A stretch of DNA of 57,333 nt from JBBDIM01 sp040880405 (GCA_040880405.1 JBBDIM010000214.1:1-57333); one strand, 5' to 3'. Numbered from the stretch's first letter, positions 46,101 to 54,947 are shown. The notes: generated from the sequence alone by a model not told the origin. Translations and numbers: made by a program.

Positions 46101-47388
46101 AGTGACCGATACGACCGACGACGGCTGGGAGAACGCCGTCCGGCAAATCGGCGATGAGTTCGCCGCGCCATTTGGTTTGCAGGCGTATGCGGACCATATC
46201 GATGTCATCAACAAGTATGGTCTGCTGCGTCTCTCGGAACAGGATGGCCAAGTCACCCGCGTCCAAAACATCGCCAGCGGCTGGGGTCATACCGACGACT
46301 ATCACGACTGGGCCGTCGGCCTGCCGTTGGATAAGGAGGGCAACTACCATATCGCCGTCTCGTGTCAACAAGACGACCGCACCGCAGCGGCCGCCAAGTG
46401 GCGAGGTTCGGTGCTCAAGCTAACGCCGAGAAAGCCGACCGACGACAACCCGCAACTGTTCGACGTGAAAGAAGTCACCGCGGGCAATCGGTTCCCAGTG
46501 GGGATCGCCCAGAACCGTGGCGGCGATCTGTTCGTGACCGATAACCAAGGGAACTGGAAACCGTTCAACGAGCTAAACCGCGTCATCCCCGGCAAACGGT
46601 ACGGCTTTCTGAACAAGCTGGAGCGCCAGCCAGGCTTCAACCCGCCGAAGGAGCCCCCGGCGGTCAACATTCCGCATCCCTGGACTCGCAGCGTGAACGG
46701 CATCTGCTTCCTGGAAACGCCCGCCGAGCTCCGCGACCAAATCGGCTACGACCTGTTCGGGCCGTTCGAAGGAGACTTGATCGGCTGCGAGTACGATACC
46801 CGGCGGCTGCTTCGAATGAGCCTCGACCACATCCAAGTGGACGGCGCCAGCGACACGATCCAAGGGGCCATCTACCCCTTCACGCCGGACCCTGGCAGCA
46901 ACCCCCAGGGGGCGCTGCAAGGCCCGATCACCTGCGCGGTCGCCCCGCACGGCGACCTCTACATCGGCAACATCCGCGACGCCGGCTGGGGCGGGTCGAA
47001 CAACATCGGCTCGATCACGCGGCTCCGGCCGCAAGGCACGAGCCTGCCGCCAGGCATCGCCAGGGTCACCGCCACCCCGCGCGGCCTACGAATCCGCTTC
47101 ACCCAACCGGTCGCACCCGCCGCGTGCCGCCTCCCATCCAACTACAACATCGCCTCCTACACGCGAGAATCGACCCCAGCCTACGGCGGCAAAGACCTCG
47201 ACCGCCGAGTAGAACGCATCGACGAACTGATCGTCAGCGACGACCACCTAGAAGTCGAAGTCACCTTCGAAGAAATGCGCGCGGGCTACGTCTACGAGCT
47301 GTACCTGAACAATGAAATTGCAGGGAAGGGAAAGACGCTGTGGCCCGCGGAGGCACACTATACGATGAATGTGGTGCCAACAAAGTAG
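43138..47388 (+). CDS. Secreted pentahaem cytochrome c fused to PA14-like and propeller domains
   Basis: A 1416-residue exported protein (signal ends near PSTAFA). Residues about 50-165 look like a PA14-type beta-sandwich (PYTLRVFAQGKVRISLAGE). Five CxxCH haem sites follow: Cys193 (CGSCH), 294 (CLACH), 393 (CNACH), 474 (CVACH) and 599 (CTSCH), each in a domain ending with a distal Met (for example RMPHYNLSDGE). The C-terminal 600 residues form a beta-sandwich, then a sorbosone-dehydrogenase-like propeller (GWTATNLPLPAEIMPTALAW and GIAQNRGGDLFVTDNQG). This build is typical of PVC bacteria. I infer an outer redox protein handling electrons, perhaps from sugar oxidation. Confidence 0.87.
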   Translation: MHHLLARANCSLALLAVVLGLGLLPSTAFAQFEDEFGQGVIATYRPEHGNEFQRVDAQLSFAWAEGSPDPRIGEGGFSVRWDGLLLTKQPGPYTLRVFAQGKVRISLAGEVLLDATGEEPTWLAAEAVPLQFDWHPLVVEFEKTGPTPRLALFWEGPGFPLEPVPDDHLFHDIESTLESPFARGQQLLAAHRCGSCHEVTGLAEPPAAPALTKLDGNLSEPWLLEWLTQKAASDNTASDNTAIRRMPHYNLSDGEAKAVAEYLLSQSDRRQAETKLPQKANKGVGETLFNTLGCLACHQNGELGSADLFSGTDLTEIGLKRPAAYFEAWLKNPAQLNADHRMPVYDLSAKERGDLSAYLASLTPAGKQARTPVRKFNETLIREGREIIAKNQCNACHNLPGENQEESTPKLRPLGPGELWHDACLAEPTATHPGYAMPESDREAIKTYIREMARAGVTETPKVSGKWVMTERNCVACHPRGTNGGLANTAQGVAEAHQNLTSQLPAMLPPSLNSVGDKLHDESLARAIRRDDKGYRPWLKVRMPKYNLSDDELKAIIGHLVTADRIPDGAPAKPRPTPPSEDAMMVAGARLVTTDGFGCTSCHQVGDMQPPKAPLNAMGPNLSGMGQRMRKSWFHRWVNNPARIVPRMEMPSVQVPVKGVLNEDLDAQLAAVWHVLNTPGFQPPKPDPVRIVRQTGLRDVAAKPVVLTDVMKLGKKVYVKPLLVGLPNRHNVMFDLETATLAGWWLGDTAWQRSEGKTWFWEPGGTELWNDAEPRPEILLRGPTQRLVDPTRQGQFFTEFDDIRYEEDQVTVTHRLRFAEDEVPTIRVRQTFAPHWGEDESPRHGFRRTLEVSGVPEGYQAGIRMVAPTHLSDAQLDLANQTVRFADRGGLTIQGESAGKLRLDQGGTLWLEGANEKVTLNYDTALPRDIFPPPPTPDLPPPERTELDVVPGWTATNLPLPAEIMPTALAWRPDGRLIVASLKGRLWEVTDTTDDGWENAVRQIGDEFAAPFGLQAYADHIDVINKYGLLRLSEQDGQVTRVQNIASGWGHTDDYHDWAVGLPLDKEGNYHIAVSCQQDDRTAAAAKWRGSVLKLTPRKPTDDNPQLFDVKEVTAGNRFPVGIAQNRGGDLFVTDNQGNWKPFNELNRVIPGKRYGFLNKLERQPGFNPPKEPPAVNIPHPWTRSVNGICFLETPAELRDQIGYDLFGPFEGDLIGCEYDTRRLLRMSLDHIQVDGASDTIQGAIYPFTPDPGSNPQGALQGPITCAVAPHGDLYIGNIRDAGWGGSNNIGSITRLRPQGTSLPPGIARVTATPRGLRIRFTQPVAPAACRLPSNYNIASYTRESTPAYGGKDLDRRVERIDELIVSDDHLEVEVTFEEMRAGYVYELYLNNEIAGKGKTLWPAEAHYTMNVVPTK

Positions 47389-47802
47389 CGGGCGATTCTC
47401 GGATGCCATGCCCACGCCCTCAAACGCGGGCATGAGACGTGGGAGATGATTGGGGGGTGGCTTGGACGCCGTCTCGGAGTCCATCACGCGGCGCCGCCGG
47501 GAGAGGATCATCAACGCCAAGGCATGCAGCTCTGCCCCGTACGCAGGGCACCTGGCGATATTTTTGACTAATCGCTGAGTCTTGGGCGAGCACTAGCTGC
47601 CCCGAGTGAGGTATCTGATGTATATTCAAGGGAGGTAGTATTTCTCAAGAGCAAATCATACCGGCTTCCGAGTCAAGAATCAGCATCAAATGAATTAGAC
47701 GCGGCAAGCTACATTAGAGTTCACAATTACTCCGATAGCAGAGCACGACGGCCGTGATCACTTGCACGAACGATCCTTTTTCAGGGGATTGAAGCGGGGG
47801 AT
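47389..47802. other. AT-rich flank of the Qat-like pair with one palindromic repeat
   Basis: A 414-base gap that holds a half copy of the CATGCCCACG repeat (47407-47441, described separately) and then AT-rich DNA up to the ATG at 47803. No gene is visible. The composition shift suggests that this is the left edge of an acquired segment. A GGGGGA directly before 47803 could be the ribosome-binding site, though the spacing is short. Confidence 0.45.
47407..47441. repeat. Single arm of the CATGCCCACG palindromic repeat
   Basis: CATGCCCACGCCCTCAAACG followed by CGGGCATGAGACGTG is nearly identical to 21817-21851, with two substitutions. One arm of the stem has lost a match. It lies at the edge of the AT-rich cassette. 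Confidence 0.75.
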
Positions 47803-48609
47803 ATGGGACATCAACGATTAGGAAAGATTCCCAAGAGCAAAGCCTTTGCTGAGGTTGTTGCACTAATCTCCGGAGCTCCTGGCGAAGGGGGCGGCATTGC
47901 GATCATTGAGGACGTCCAGAATATTGCCGCTGCGACACTCGTGGCCGCCGAAGCAGGTCTGAATCAGGCTCGTGACGATTCTGGGTTATGCGACACATTC
48001 TATTTGCTGACCCAATTGGTTCTAGCTGCTCGTGACGAAAAAAATTGGCGAGAACGCTTCGCCGATTTGGGCATCTCACTGTCTGACGACGCAGGAATGT
48101 TCGAGTTAGTCTCGGAGATTCAATACACGCTTCAGGACCGATCGGATCAAAGAAACGCCTATTCCGACATTGCGGAGATGGCGAGGAAGTCCGCCATCGA
48201 TGCAGTCAAGTCACTTGCAGGTCCGCATTCCACCACGCTATTTGGAACAGGGCCAGACGAGCTAAGGGACGCCGTTCGAAAACTTTCGACAAAGAAGGGA
48301 TTTGCAGAATTAGGGCGGACATTCTTTGGGGGCGTGCTCTCGCAGTACCTGAACTTCTACATTTGCAAGGAAACTCCGAATGCCGTTCGTGAAGGCCGAC
48401 TGGATGGCATGGAGGGCCTGCGAGAGTTTGAAGACGCGCTAGATCGCCATTGCTATCAGAGCGCCAAAATTGTCCAGAACTTTTGTGGCGACTGGTACTC
48501 GAAGACGGAATGGCGTGAAGGGATCGATCCCCAAAACACTTCGCGGGCAGTCGCATTTGCAATTGAAAAATTGCAACGTGAACTTCGTCAACAGGGAGGT
48601 GACAAATGA
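47803..48609 (+). CDS. Unknown partner of a QueC-like protein, N-terminal Gly
   Basis: A 268-residue protein with no recognised family. The start MGHQRLGKIPKSKAF leaves Gly as residue 2, which Met aminopeptidase should expose. It looks helical throughout (EVVALISGAPGEGG..., DTFYLLTQLVLAARDEKNW) and has a distinct C-terminal region: RTFFGGVLSQYLNFYICKE, then CGDWYSKTEWREG, then a basic tail. It is AT-richer than the flanks. Its TGA overlaps the next ATG (ATGA), so translation is coupled to the QueC-nuclease gene. In Qat defence systems QatB is encoded before QatC; this could be its functional counterpart, but I see no clear QatB similarity. Confidence 0.72.
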   Translation: MGHQRLGKIPKSKAFAEVVALISGAPGEGGGIAIIEDVQNIAAATLVAAEAGLNQARDDSGLCDTFYLLTQLVLAARDEKNWRERFADLGISLSDDAGMFELVSEIQYTLQDRSDQRNAYSDIAEMARKSAIDAVKSLAGPHSTTLFGTGPDELRDAVRKLSTKKGFAELGRTFFGGVLSQYLNFYICKETPNAVREGRLDGMEGLREFEDALDRHCYQSAKIVQNFCGDWYSKTEWREGIDPQNTSRAVAFAIEKLQRELRQQGGDK

Positions 48610-50480
48610 GTCAACCTCGCCTGTTTATTTGTGGTGGTGCGACGGTTAGTAGCGACGACAAACGCCGCAAAGGACGGATAGACAAAGAGCTTCGTACATT
48701 CGGCAACGACGCGAATGTACATTTGGTTGTGGAGGACTTATGTAAGACGTTCAGAGAGAAAATCGGAGACCGCATTGCTGATTTGCTCGACATTGCTGCT
48801 TACGTATATGCTGCGGATGGTAACACTGAACGTGGACATGCTGGAGTCGATACTGAGGGAAATCAAACTTGGAGTCGTAGCTTTCATTTTGTCATCCCGG
48901 TGGTGGACATAGAATTTTGGGGGAACGGTGCAGTCGGAAGTGAACTCGCTCAACTCCTAGGCAGATTGTCAAACGACCGATTTCACTTTGATTTCGTGGA
49001 TCGCCCCTCGGAACTTCGGCAACAGATATTTCAATATGGTGAGGATAATGAGTGGCCTTTCCTCAACCCTGAAAGGGTACTGCTTTTTTCTGGTGGCCTA
49101 GATTCATTAGCAGGTGCAGTTGAGACCGCGGCTGCCGGCACTAACCTAGTGCTCGTATCACATCGATCGACGCCGACAATGTTCAAACGTCAGAAAGACC
49201 TACTTAGGCGACTTCAAGAGGCTTATCCGGCAGTCCAAATTCTTCACATTCCAGTTGCTCTGAATTTGAAGAAAAAATTGCAGAGCCGCGAGCCGACTCA
49301 GAGAACGCGATCCTTTTTGTTTGCTTGTCTAGCTGCTGCAGTTGCTAAATCTACCAATGCCGATGGAATACGGTTCTTCGAAAACGGCGTTGTCAGTGTC
49401 AACCTTCCTGTCGCGGATGAAGTTGTTGGCGCTCGTGCCTCCAGGACCACTCATCCGCGGACGCTTCATGATTTTCAGTCATTCTTGAGACGAGTTCTTG
49501 AAAAAGACATCGTTGTTGACAATCCATTTTTTTGGAATACTAAGAAAGACATCGTCGCGAAGGTCGCGAGATCGAAAGACCCGCAAATGATTGCCCTGAG
49601 TCGATCCTGTGCCCATTCCCGATTTACGCCGAATTCGACATGGCATTGCGGGACGTGTAGCCAATGCATTGATCGCAGGATAGCGGTAATAGCAGCAGAG
49701 GCTGAGGCTTTTGATGAAGCCAGTGACTATGAGGTTGACGTATTTACTGGACCGCGTAAGGAGGGATATGAGCAAAACATGGCACTTGATTATGTTAGGC
49801 TCGCCAAAGACTTAAACGATGCAGGTGTAGATGGCATTTCACATCGCTTTTCAGACGAGATTGTTGAAGCGAACCGCTTTCTCGGCCGTAGTCGAGAATC
49901 GGCTGAGCGATTATGTAGTCTTCTGTCAGCACATGGGAAAATCGTAAGCGATGTTGTTTCATCTCAGATCGCCAAAAATTCGGAACGCTTTCTAGAGGGT
50001 AACCTTCCTTCGAGTTGTATGATTCGCCTTGTAGCGGGAAATCGCCACCGAATTGAAAGTTGGCAAAGGCTTTCGGATACAATCGTGACTTGTCTCCGAA
50101 ATGGATTACCCGCCGCGTGTAGTGATGCCCCACCAAAGAAAGAGACCGATCTTCAAAGATTGTGCGACGGACTATTGAAGGCGGCAGGAGAACGGCTTGA
50201 ACGAGAGTTCCCGTACGCACGCTGGGGACTCATTGGCACGAAGCCAGACTGGTCAAGCAACGAGATCAATCTATGGATTGAGCTCAAGTATGCCCGAAAA
50301 CAATCTGCGACACCGGGAAGGATTAGTGACGAGATCGCAACTGACATAACGAAATATGGGGATGCGGGAAAGCGAGTCCTCTTTCTGATTTATGATCCTG
50401 ATCGACTGATTCGTGATGATGCAGAGTTTGTGGAGCCAATTCACTCTCATTCTGGCATGCGTGCGGAGATACTGCGCTAA
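48606..50480 (+). CDS. QatC-like QueC domain fused to a PD-(D/E)XK nuclease domain
   Basis: A 624-residue protein in three parts. Residues 1-150: a QatC-type extension with DRIADLLDIAAYVYAAD. Residues about 155-370: a QueC-like (7-cyano-7-deazaguanine synthase) domain with PP-loop SGGLDS (162-167) and a complete zinc site, Cys335, 348, 351 and 354. Residues about 500-624: a DpnII/MboI-type restriction domain with the pattern Asp548...Glu559-Leu-Lys561, and then IATDITKYGDAGKRVLFLIYDP, the matching C-terminal half. QueC normally makes preQ0 with QueD and QueE; none is here. I infer a defence enzyme where a QueC reaction and DNA cleavage are joined. It is coupled to the upstream gene. Confidence 0.82.
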   Translation: MSQPRLFICGGATVSSDDKRRKGRIDKELRTFGNDANVHLVVEDLCKTFREKIGDRIADLLDIAAYVYAADGNTERGHAGVDTEGNQTWSRSFHFVIPVVDIEFWGNGAVGSELAQLLGRLSNDRFHFDFVDRPSELRQQIFQYGEDNEWPFLNPERVLLFSGGLDSLAGAVETAAAGTNLVLVSHRSTPTMFKRQKDLLRRLQEAYPAVQILHIPVALNLKKKLQSREPTQRTRSFLFACLAAAVAKSTNADGIRFFENGVVSVNLPVADEVVGARASRTTHPRTLHDFQSFLRRVLEKDIVVDNPFFWNTKKDIVAKVARSKDPQMIALSRSCAHSRFTPNSTWHCGTCSQCIDRRIAVIAAEAEAFDEASDYEVDVFTGPRKEGYEQNMALDYVRLAKDLNDAGVDGISHRFSDEIVEANRFLGRSRESAERLCSLLSAHGKIVSDVVSSQIAKNSERFLEGNLPSSCMIRLVAGNRHRIESWQRLSDTIVTCLRNGLPAACSDAPPKKETDLQRLCDGLLKAAGERLEREFPYARWGLIGTKPDWSSNEINLWIELKYARKQSATPGRISDEIATDITKYGDAGKRVLFLIYDPDRLIRDDAEFVEPIHSHSGMRAEILR

Positions 50481-50591
50481 TTATAACTGCTGCCTCTCGA
50501 ATATGCGATTTTCTCGTACTCCTTCTAGAGGTATTTAGAGACTTGCAACGACATCCTCAAGAAGTTGCAATGAATGACCGTATACCGGACC

Positions 50592-53500
50592 CTACGTCTC
50601 CTCTTCCCCATCCTCATCCTCACCAAAATCAATCGCCCAGTCATCAATCTGCCCATGCACCTCTTCCAGGCTGAGTTTTTCTACCGGGATGACGTGGTCG
50701 GGTTGCCAGGTTTCTAGGTCGCCGGAGTGGTTGCGGCGTTGTTCTATTTCGGCGACTTCTTCTTCCAGGGCGACTAGCCAAGGGGGGACGTCCAGGCCGA
50801 CTCCGACCGGTTGTTGGACCAGTTGTTCCGCTTCTTCGTTGAGCATGTCGAAGGCCCAGCGGGCTTCGGGGCTGCCGACGTTTTCCATGGCGCGTTCGAC
50901 CAGCGAGCAGACTCGGTCGACCATCAGTGGTTTGAGGAAACGTTCCTGGATGCGGTCGGCGACGGTCGGCATCCGCATGGCGTATTGTTGTTGCAGCTTG
51001 CTCAGCCGCTGGACGTACTTTTCTGCTTCATCGCCGATCCGTTGTTTGAGGGCGTGCCGCCAAAGTTGGCCCGCTTCGCTGTAGCCACGGCGGACGAGGA
51101 CCTCGTGGGCCAGCACGATCGGGCGGAGGTTCCAGGCGACTCGGTCGTACGAGGAGCGGAGCCGGAGGAAGTCGAGGAACATGTACAGGTACTCACCCCG
51201 GTCGCTTTGGGTGGTGGTGCTGTTGTAGTCGCGGTATTCGGGGTAGTTTTCCAGGACTGCTTCGAGCACGATGGTGATGTTCTCGGCCGCTTCGTGACGG
51301 GGTTGGTCTTTGTCCAGGTGTTTGACGAACTCCGGCCATTCCTCTTCAGCGGTTTGCTGTTCGATCTGGCTGATCCACCGCAGCACGCCGGTGTGCAGGA
51401 TGCCGCGCATGTTGCCTCGGTTGAAGAAGTACTGGGTGAACAGGTCGTGCCCGAACAGCTTGATGAACTTGAGCAGCCGCTTCCAGTGATGGGCCTCGGT
51501 AAACTTTTCGACCGATGAAAGCCGCAAGGTGCGGCTATGGCTGAGCCAAATGAGCAGCAGGTTTTGCGTGACCTGTTCGAGGCACTCAACCAACGCGTTG
51601 TCGAGCTCCTCGCCACCCTTACGCGCAATCGCCCAGGTTTGGGCCGATTCGACCACCGCGTCGACCAGCGCGCGGAACCCGGTTTCGAATAGGGCGTCGA
51701 ACTCGGTAATCGCTCCGGGGCCGACTGGGTTGTCGTTTTCCATCTGCCGCGCCGTATCGAGCAACTGCCGCGAGAGTTCGTACATGCCGACCCTGGGCAG
51801 CAGCACCAACAGCTCGCGGATGGTGGTTTGCCGGACCCGCGCGGTGACAATCCGCAGGGGGCTGCCCCGTTTGGGAATGGGGACGTAGAGCAGTGGTTTG
51901 TCTTTGAGGTCTTCGAGGAAGGCCTCGAACCGCTCGGCCGTTTCCTCCTTGTCCTTGGCGAAGATCGCCGCGACCAAGTGGACGGCGAGGCTTTGCTCCG
52001 CGCCGATCTCTTTTTCCAGGTTGTCGAGCTGGTCCGACTCATCGGCCGAGTTGGCGGCGATGACCGAAGAGATGATTCGCGCGGCCGAGGCGGTCGCGAC
52101 CGTGGTGTTGATCGTCCGTTCGAGCAGAAACTCTTTCATTACGCGTTGGCGGTCGAAGTCGACCATCGATTGGTGATCGCCATCGGGATCGATCAAGGGG
52201 TGCTGGTGGATCTCGACCAGCAGTTCCAGCAGCCCGCGATAGTGGTGGATCGCCTGCTCGCGCCAGGTGGCCAGCTTGTGCAGGACCTCTTCGTCCCGCG
52301 GTTGCCCCAAGGTGCCGAGCGAGGCCATCTGCCACGACTGGGCCAGGCAGCCGAGGAACGAGAGCCGCAGGTTGATCCGTTTCGACTCGGCGTTGAGATC
52401 TTCCGATTGGTCGCCGGAGTCGGGATCGTACACGCCACCCTCAATGCCGTCGTCCGTGCTGTCCTTGAAGGTGACATCCTCGTAGGCTGCGCCGAACAGG
52501 TGATCGTCGCCGGTCGGGTCGTCCCCCTGGTCGCCGTAGAACAGGGCGTCCAGGTCATCATCCATCGAGCCCTGTTTGGGCTGGGCGGAGAACCAACCTG
52601 GGACCTCGTAGTAGCTGCCGGCGTTGGCCTCTTGGAAATCGAGGAACCGCTTCATCATCGGCCAGAGCTTAGCCTTGGCCTCGCTGTTTTTCCGGCCGCT
52701 GTTTTGCAGCCGCATCATCCATTGGTTGACCTGGGCGAAGTACGAGGCGTCAAGCTGTTGCAAGCCGACCTCCTCGGCCCGTTCCAGCCAGTGGACCAAC
52801 AGGGCCATGGTGGTGACGTAGTCTTCCCGCTGGATCAAGGCGTCGATCACCAAGGCGTAGGCCTGGGGTGAGTCGAACATATCGGCATAGGGTGCCCAGA
52901 AGGCGACATCCCCGGCCGCCGCGCCACCCTGATGCCACAGATGCAGCGCATGGGCCACATGCCGAGCCGCGGCGAAGGCCTCGCGGCCATTGGGAGAGTC
53001 GACACTCTCGACCTCGTGGGCGGCGAACTGGTACCACCACTGCGAGAACTGCTCGAAGGTTGCCTCGATCTCCCGCATCGCCACCTTGTTGTCCAGGGCG
53101 GCCGACTCGCTCATGATCCGTGACATGAGGCGGAAAATTTGCTCGATCTCGTGGGCCAGTTCGTCGACTCGGTGGTCGTGTACCGCGTTCTCGTAGGCGG
53201 GAAACAGGCTGAACTGGCCATCGAAGCCGATGATGTTCCAGGGGTCGATAATCGCCCCGCACTGGATCGCCTTTTGCAGCCGATCGACGATCTGCCGCGC
53301 ATAGTCGACCCCCTCCGGCAACGCCCCGCGGTCGATCGCCTGATGCGACAACGTCAAATAGCATTCAATCCGGCACTTCATCCGGGCCGAAGCGGTCGGG
53401 ACGACATCCACCTGGTTCATCGCCGCTTCGGGGTAACCCATCCGCGCGTAAAGCTGGGCCAGGCGGACATGGGCCAAGTGCCGCGCGCGGCGATTGCCCA

Positions 53501-54608
53501 AGAAGGCGTTCAGGTGCTGCCGCGCGGCACCGAACGGCTGCCGCTTGGCGATCGCTTCCGCTTTGAGACGGGACGCCATCGGTTTAGGGCAGGACTTCAG
53601 GAGTTGGTCGTAGAATCGGTCGCGATAGGAGGCGATGCCCGGCAACAGCTTGGAGAGGGTCATCTCAGAGTGGTGGGCGTCGGGGCTGGCTCCACAGATG
53701 CCGCTCCCCATGAGGATCACCCCGGCCAATACGGCGGCCGCTTCGTAGACCAATTCCTCGCGGGGAATCGGGGTGGTGTCGCCCGTTTCGACGCGGCTGG
53801 TGAGCGCGTCGAGCGTTACCTGCTGCACCACGAACCGCTGGTAGCGTCCCTCGGAATCGAGGTGGTCGGGGTCCCACTGGCCGAACTGGTAGTTGGGCCG
53901 TTTGTTGACTGGATGGTCGAAGTCGTAGGCTCGGGGGTCGATCGCGAGTTCTTCTAGTCGGGCTAAGTCGAACCCGGCGTCGCGGAGGATCTCCGGGTCG
54001 GTCTTTTCCAGCAGCTTGAGGGCGTGCGTAACGATTTCCGTGTAGCGACCCATGCAAACCCCCGCTCCGGCGATCATGATCGGGACCGGGCGGCAATACT
54101 CGTGGGGGTAGGGTTCGCTCTTGTGGTTTTCTAGCACGGCGACGGGGCGGTATCCGACGTAGTCGTTCAACTGGTCCAGGAGCTGTTCGACCAAGGCGTC
54201 CTGGTCATCGGCAGGGCCGCTGCGGAGCACTAATTGAAGGACCCTCACCAGGAAGAACGGGGAGAACAGCTCATCGCCATTGGGCTGGAAGAGGAGGTCT
54301 TCGTGATATTTCAGGTAGGCGGGCAGGAGTTGATCGTAGGTCAGGTTGAGGGCCCACTCAGCCTGTTCGGCTTGGCCCAAGGGAGAATCGGTCGCTTGGA
54401 ACCTGCGGAGACCATCGCGGAGCAGTTGGCCCACTTCGTTCCATTGCCAAGTCGGGGGCGAGTCCGGCGGCAGGTCCGGCTCGACCGGGATGGCTCTGTA
54501 AAGGTCGTCGATGGCGACGGCAAAATTCCGATCGAACTCACCGGAGGAGAAGTTGAGATACCCCAGCGCCTTCTCAAGTAAATTTCGATTTGCCGCAAAC
54601 AAATCCAT
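50592..54608 (-). CDS. Very large cytosolic helical protein, planctomycete hypothetical
   Basis: A 1338-residue protein from ATG 54608; a GTG at 54653 with GGAG about 12 bases upstream would add 15 residues. It is helical, and TPR-like spacing appears in places (RHLAHVRLAQLYARMGYPEAA near 400). No signal peptide or membrane segment. A strongly acidic stretch (FYGDQGDDPTGDDHLF... DDGIEGG) interrupts the middle, and the C-terminus is acidic as well (DFGEDEDGEEET). I recognise no domain family. Its size and acidic insertions suggest a scaffold. It stands alone and converges on the QueC-like gene from the right. Confidence 0.75.
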   Translation of the reverse strand: MDLFAANRNLLEKALGYLNFSSGEFDRNFAVAIDDLYRAIPVEPDLPPDSPPTWQWNEVGQLLRDGLRRFQATDSPLGQAEQAEWALNLTYDQLLPAYLKYHEDLLFQPNGDELFSPFFLVRVLQLVLRSGPADDQDALVEQLLDQLNDYVGYRPVAVLENHKSEPYPHEYCRPVPIMIAGAGVCMGRYTEIVTHALKLLEKTDPEILRDAGFDLARLEELAIDPRAYDFDHPVNKRPNYQFGQWDPDHLDSEGRYQRFVVQQVTLDALTSRVETGDTTPIPREELVYEAAAVLAGVILMGSGICGASPDAHHSEMTLSKLLPGIASYRDRFYDQLLKSCPKPMASRLKAEAIAKRQPFGAARQHLNAFLGNRRARHLAHVRLAQLYARMGYPEAAMNQVDVVPTASARMKCRIECYLTLSHQAIDRGALPEGVDYARQIVDRLQKAIQCGAIIDPWNIIGFDGQFSLFPAYENAVHDHRVDELAHEIEQIFRLMSRIMSESAALDNKVAMREIEATFEQFSQWWYQFAAHEVESVDSPNGREAFAAARHVAHALHLWHQGGAAAGDVAFWAPYADMFDSPQAYALVIDALIQREDYVTTMALLVHWLERAEEVGLQQLDASYFAQVNQWMMRLQNSGRKNSEAKAKLWPMMKRFLDFQEANAGSYYEVPGWFSAQPKQGSMDDDLDALFYGDQGDDPTGDDHLFGAAYEDVTFKDSTDDGIEGGVYDPDSGDQSEDLNAESKRINLRLSFLGCLAQSWQMASLGTLGQPRDEEVLHKLATWREQAIHHYRGLLELLVEIHQHPLIDPDGDHQSMVDFDRQRVMKEFLLERTINTTVATASAARIISSVIAANSADESDQLDNLEKEIGAEQSLAVHLVAAIFAKDKEETAERFEAFLEDLKDKPLLYVPIPKRGSPLRIVTARVRQTTIRELLVLLPRVGMYELSRQLLDTARQMENDNPVGPGAITEFDALFETGFRALVDAVVESAQTWAIARKGGEELDNALVECLEQVTQNLLLIWLSHSRTLRLSSVEKFTEAHHWKRLLKFIKLFGHDLFTQYFFNRGNMRGILHTGVLRWISQIEQQTAEEEWPEFVKHLDKDQPRHEAAENITIVLEAVLENYPEYRDYNSTTTQSDRGEYLYMFLDFLRLRSSYDRVAWNLRPIVLAHEVLVRRGYSEAGQLWRHALKQRIGDEAEKYVQRLSKLQQQYAMRMPTVADRIQERFLKPLMVDRVCSLVERAMENVGSPEARWAFDMLNEEAEQLVQQPVGVGLDVPPWLVALEEEVAEIEQRRNHSGDLETWQPDHVIPVEKLSLEEVHGQIDDWAIDFGEDEDGEEET

Positions 54609-54947
54609 GGGCAAGTTGGTTCCGCCATCGATGAAAAGCTCGCCGCTGCCCACTTTGCAACGACTCCAGACTCACAAGACGGAGTCGCCTTTACCCCATA
54701 GTGAGGGAATTACGGCGATCCGTAGAAGTTCATGGTAGAGGGAGTCTCCCGTGGGGTCTAGGCGATGGAGGCCGCCAAAAGGGGGCGCTCCATCGGGAAA
54801 TGGGGAAATCGCTGGCAAAAAGGGTCGGATTGGCGATTGCTTCGACTATAATTGCGATTGGTTGTCTCGGGCACGTTTCCCCACCATTGGGCCTGCGTGA
54901 CCGCTTTTCACAACATTCTCCCGGTGATTTCGGATAAAGGTTTGACG
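54609..54947. other. Divergent intergenic region
   Basis: A 339-base gap between the large minus-strand gene and the plus-strand propeller gene. A TATAAT hexamer at 54847-54852 on the plus strand lies about 95 bases before the ATG at 54948, but I find no good -35 box at the right distance. No gene is visible. Confidence 0.4.

Noticed and set aside
48606..50480. Ordinary queuosine biosynthesis (QueC) gene
   Set aside because: The protein is far longer than QueC (about 230 residues), has extra N- and C-terminal domains, and no queD, queE, queF or tgt is near.
51828..52871. A 347-codon plus-strand frame inside the large minus-strand gene
   Set aside because: It is antisense to a gene with sensible protein composition and has no start signals of its own.
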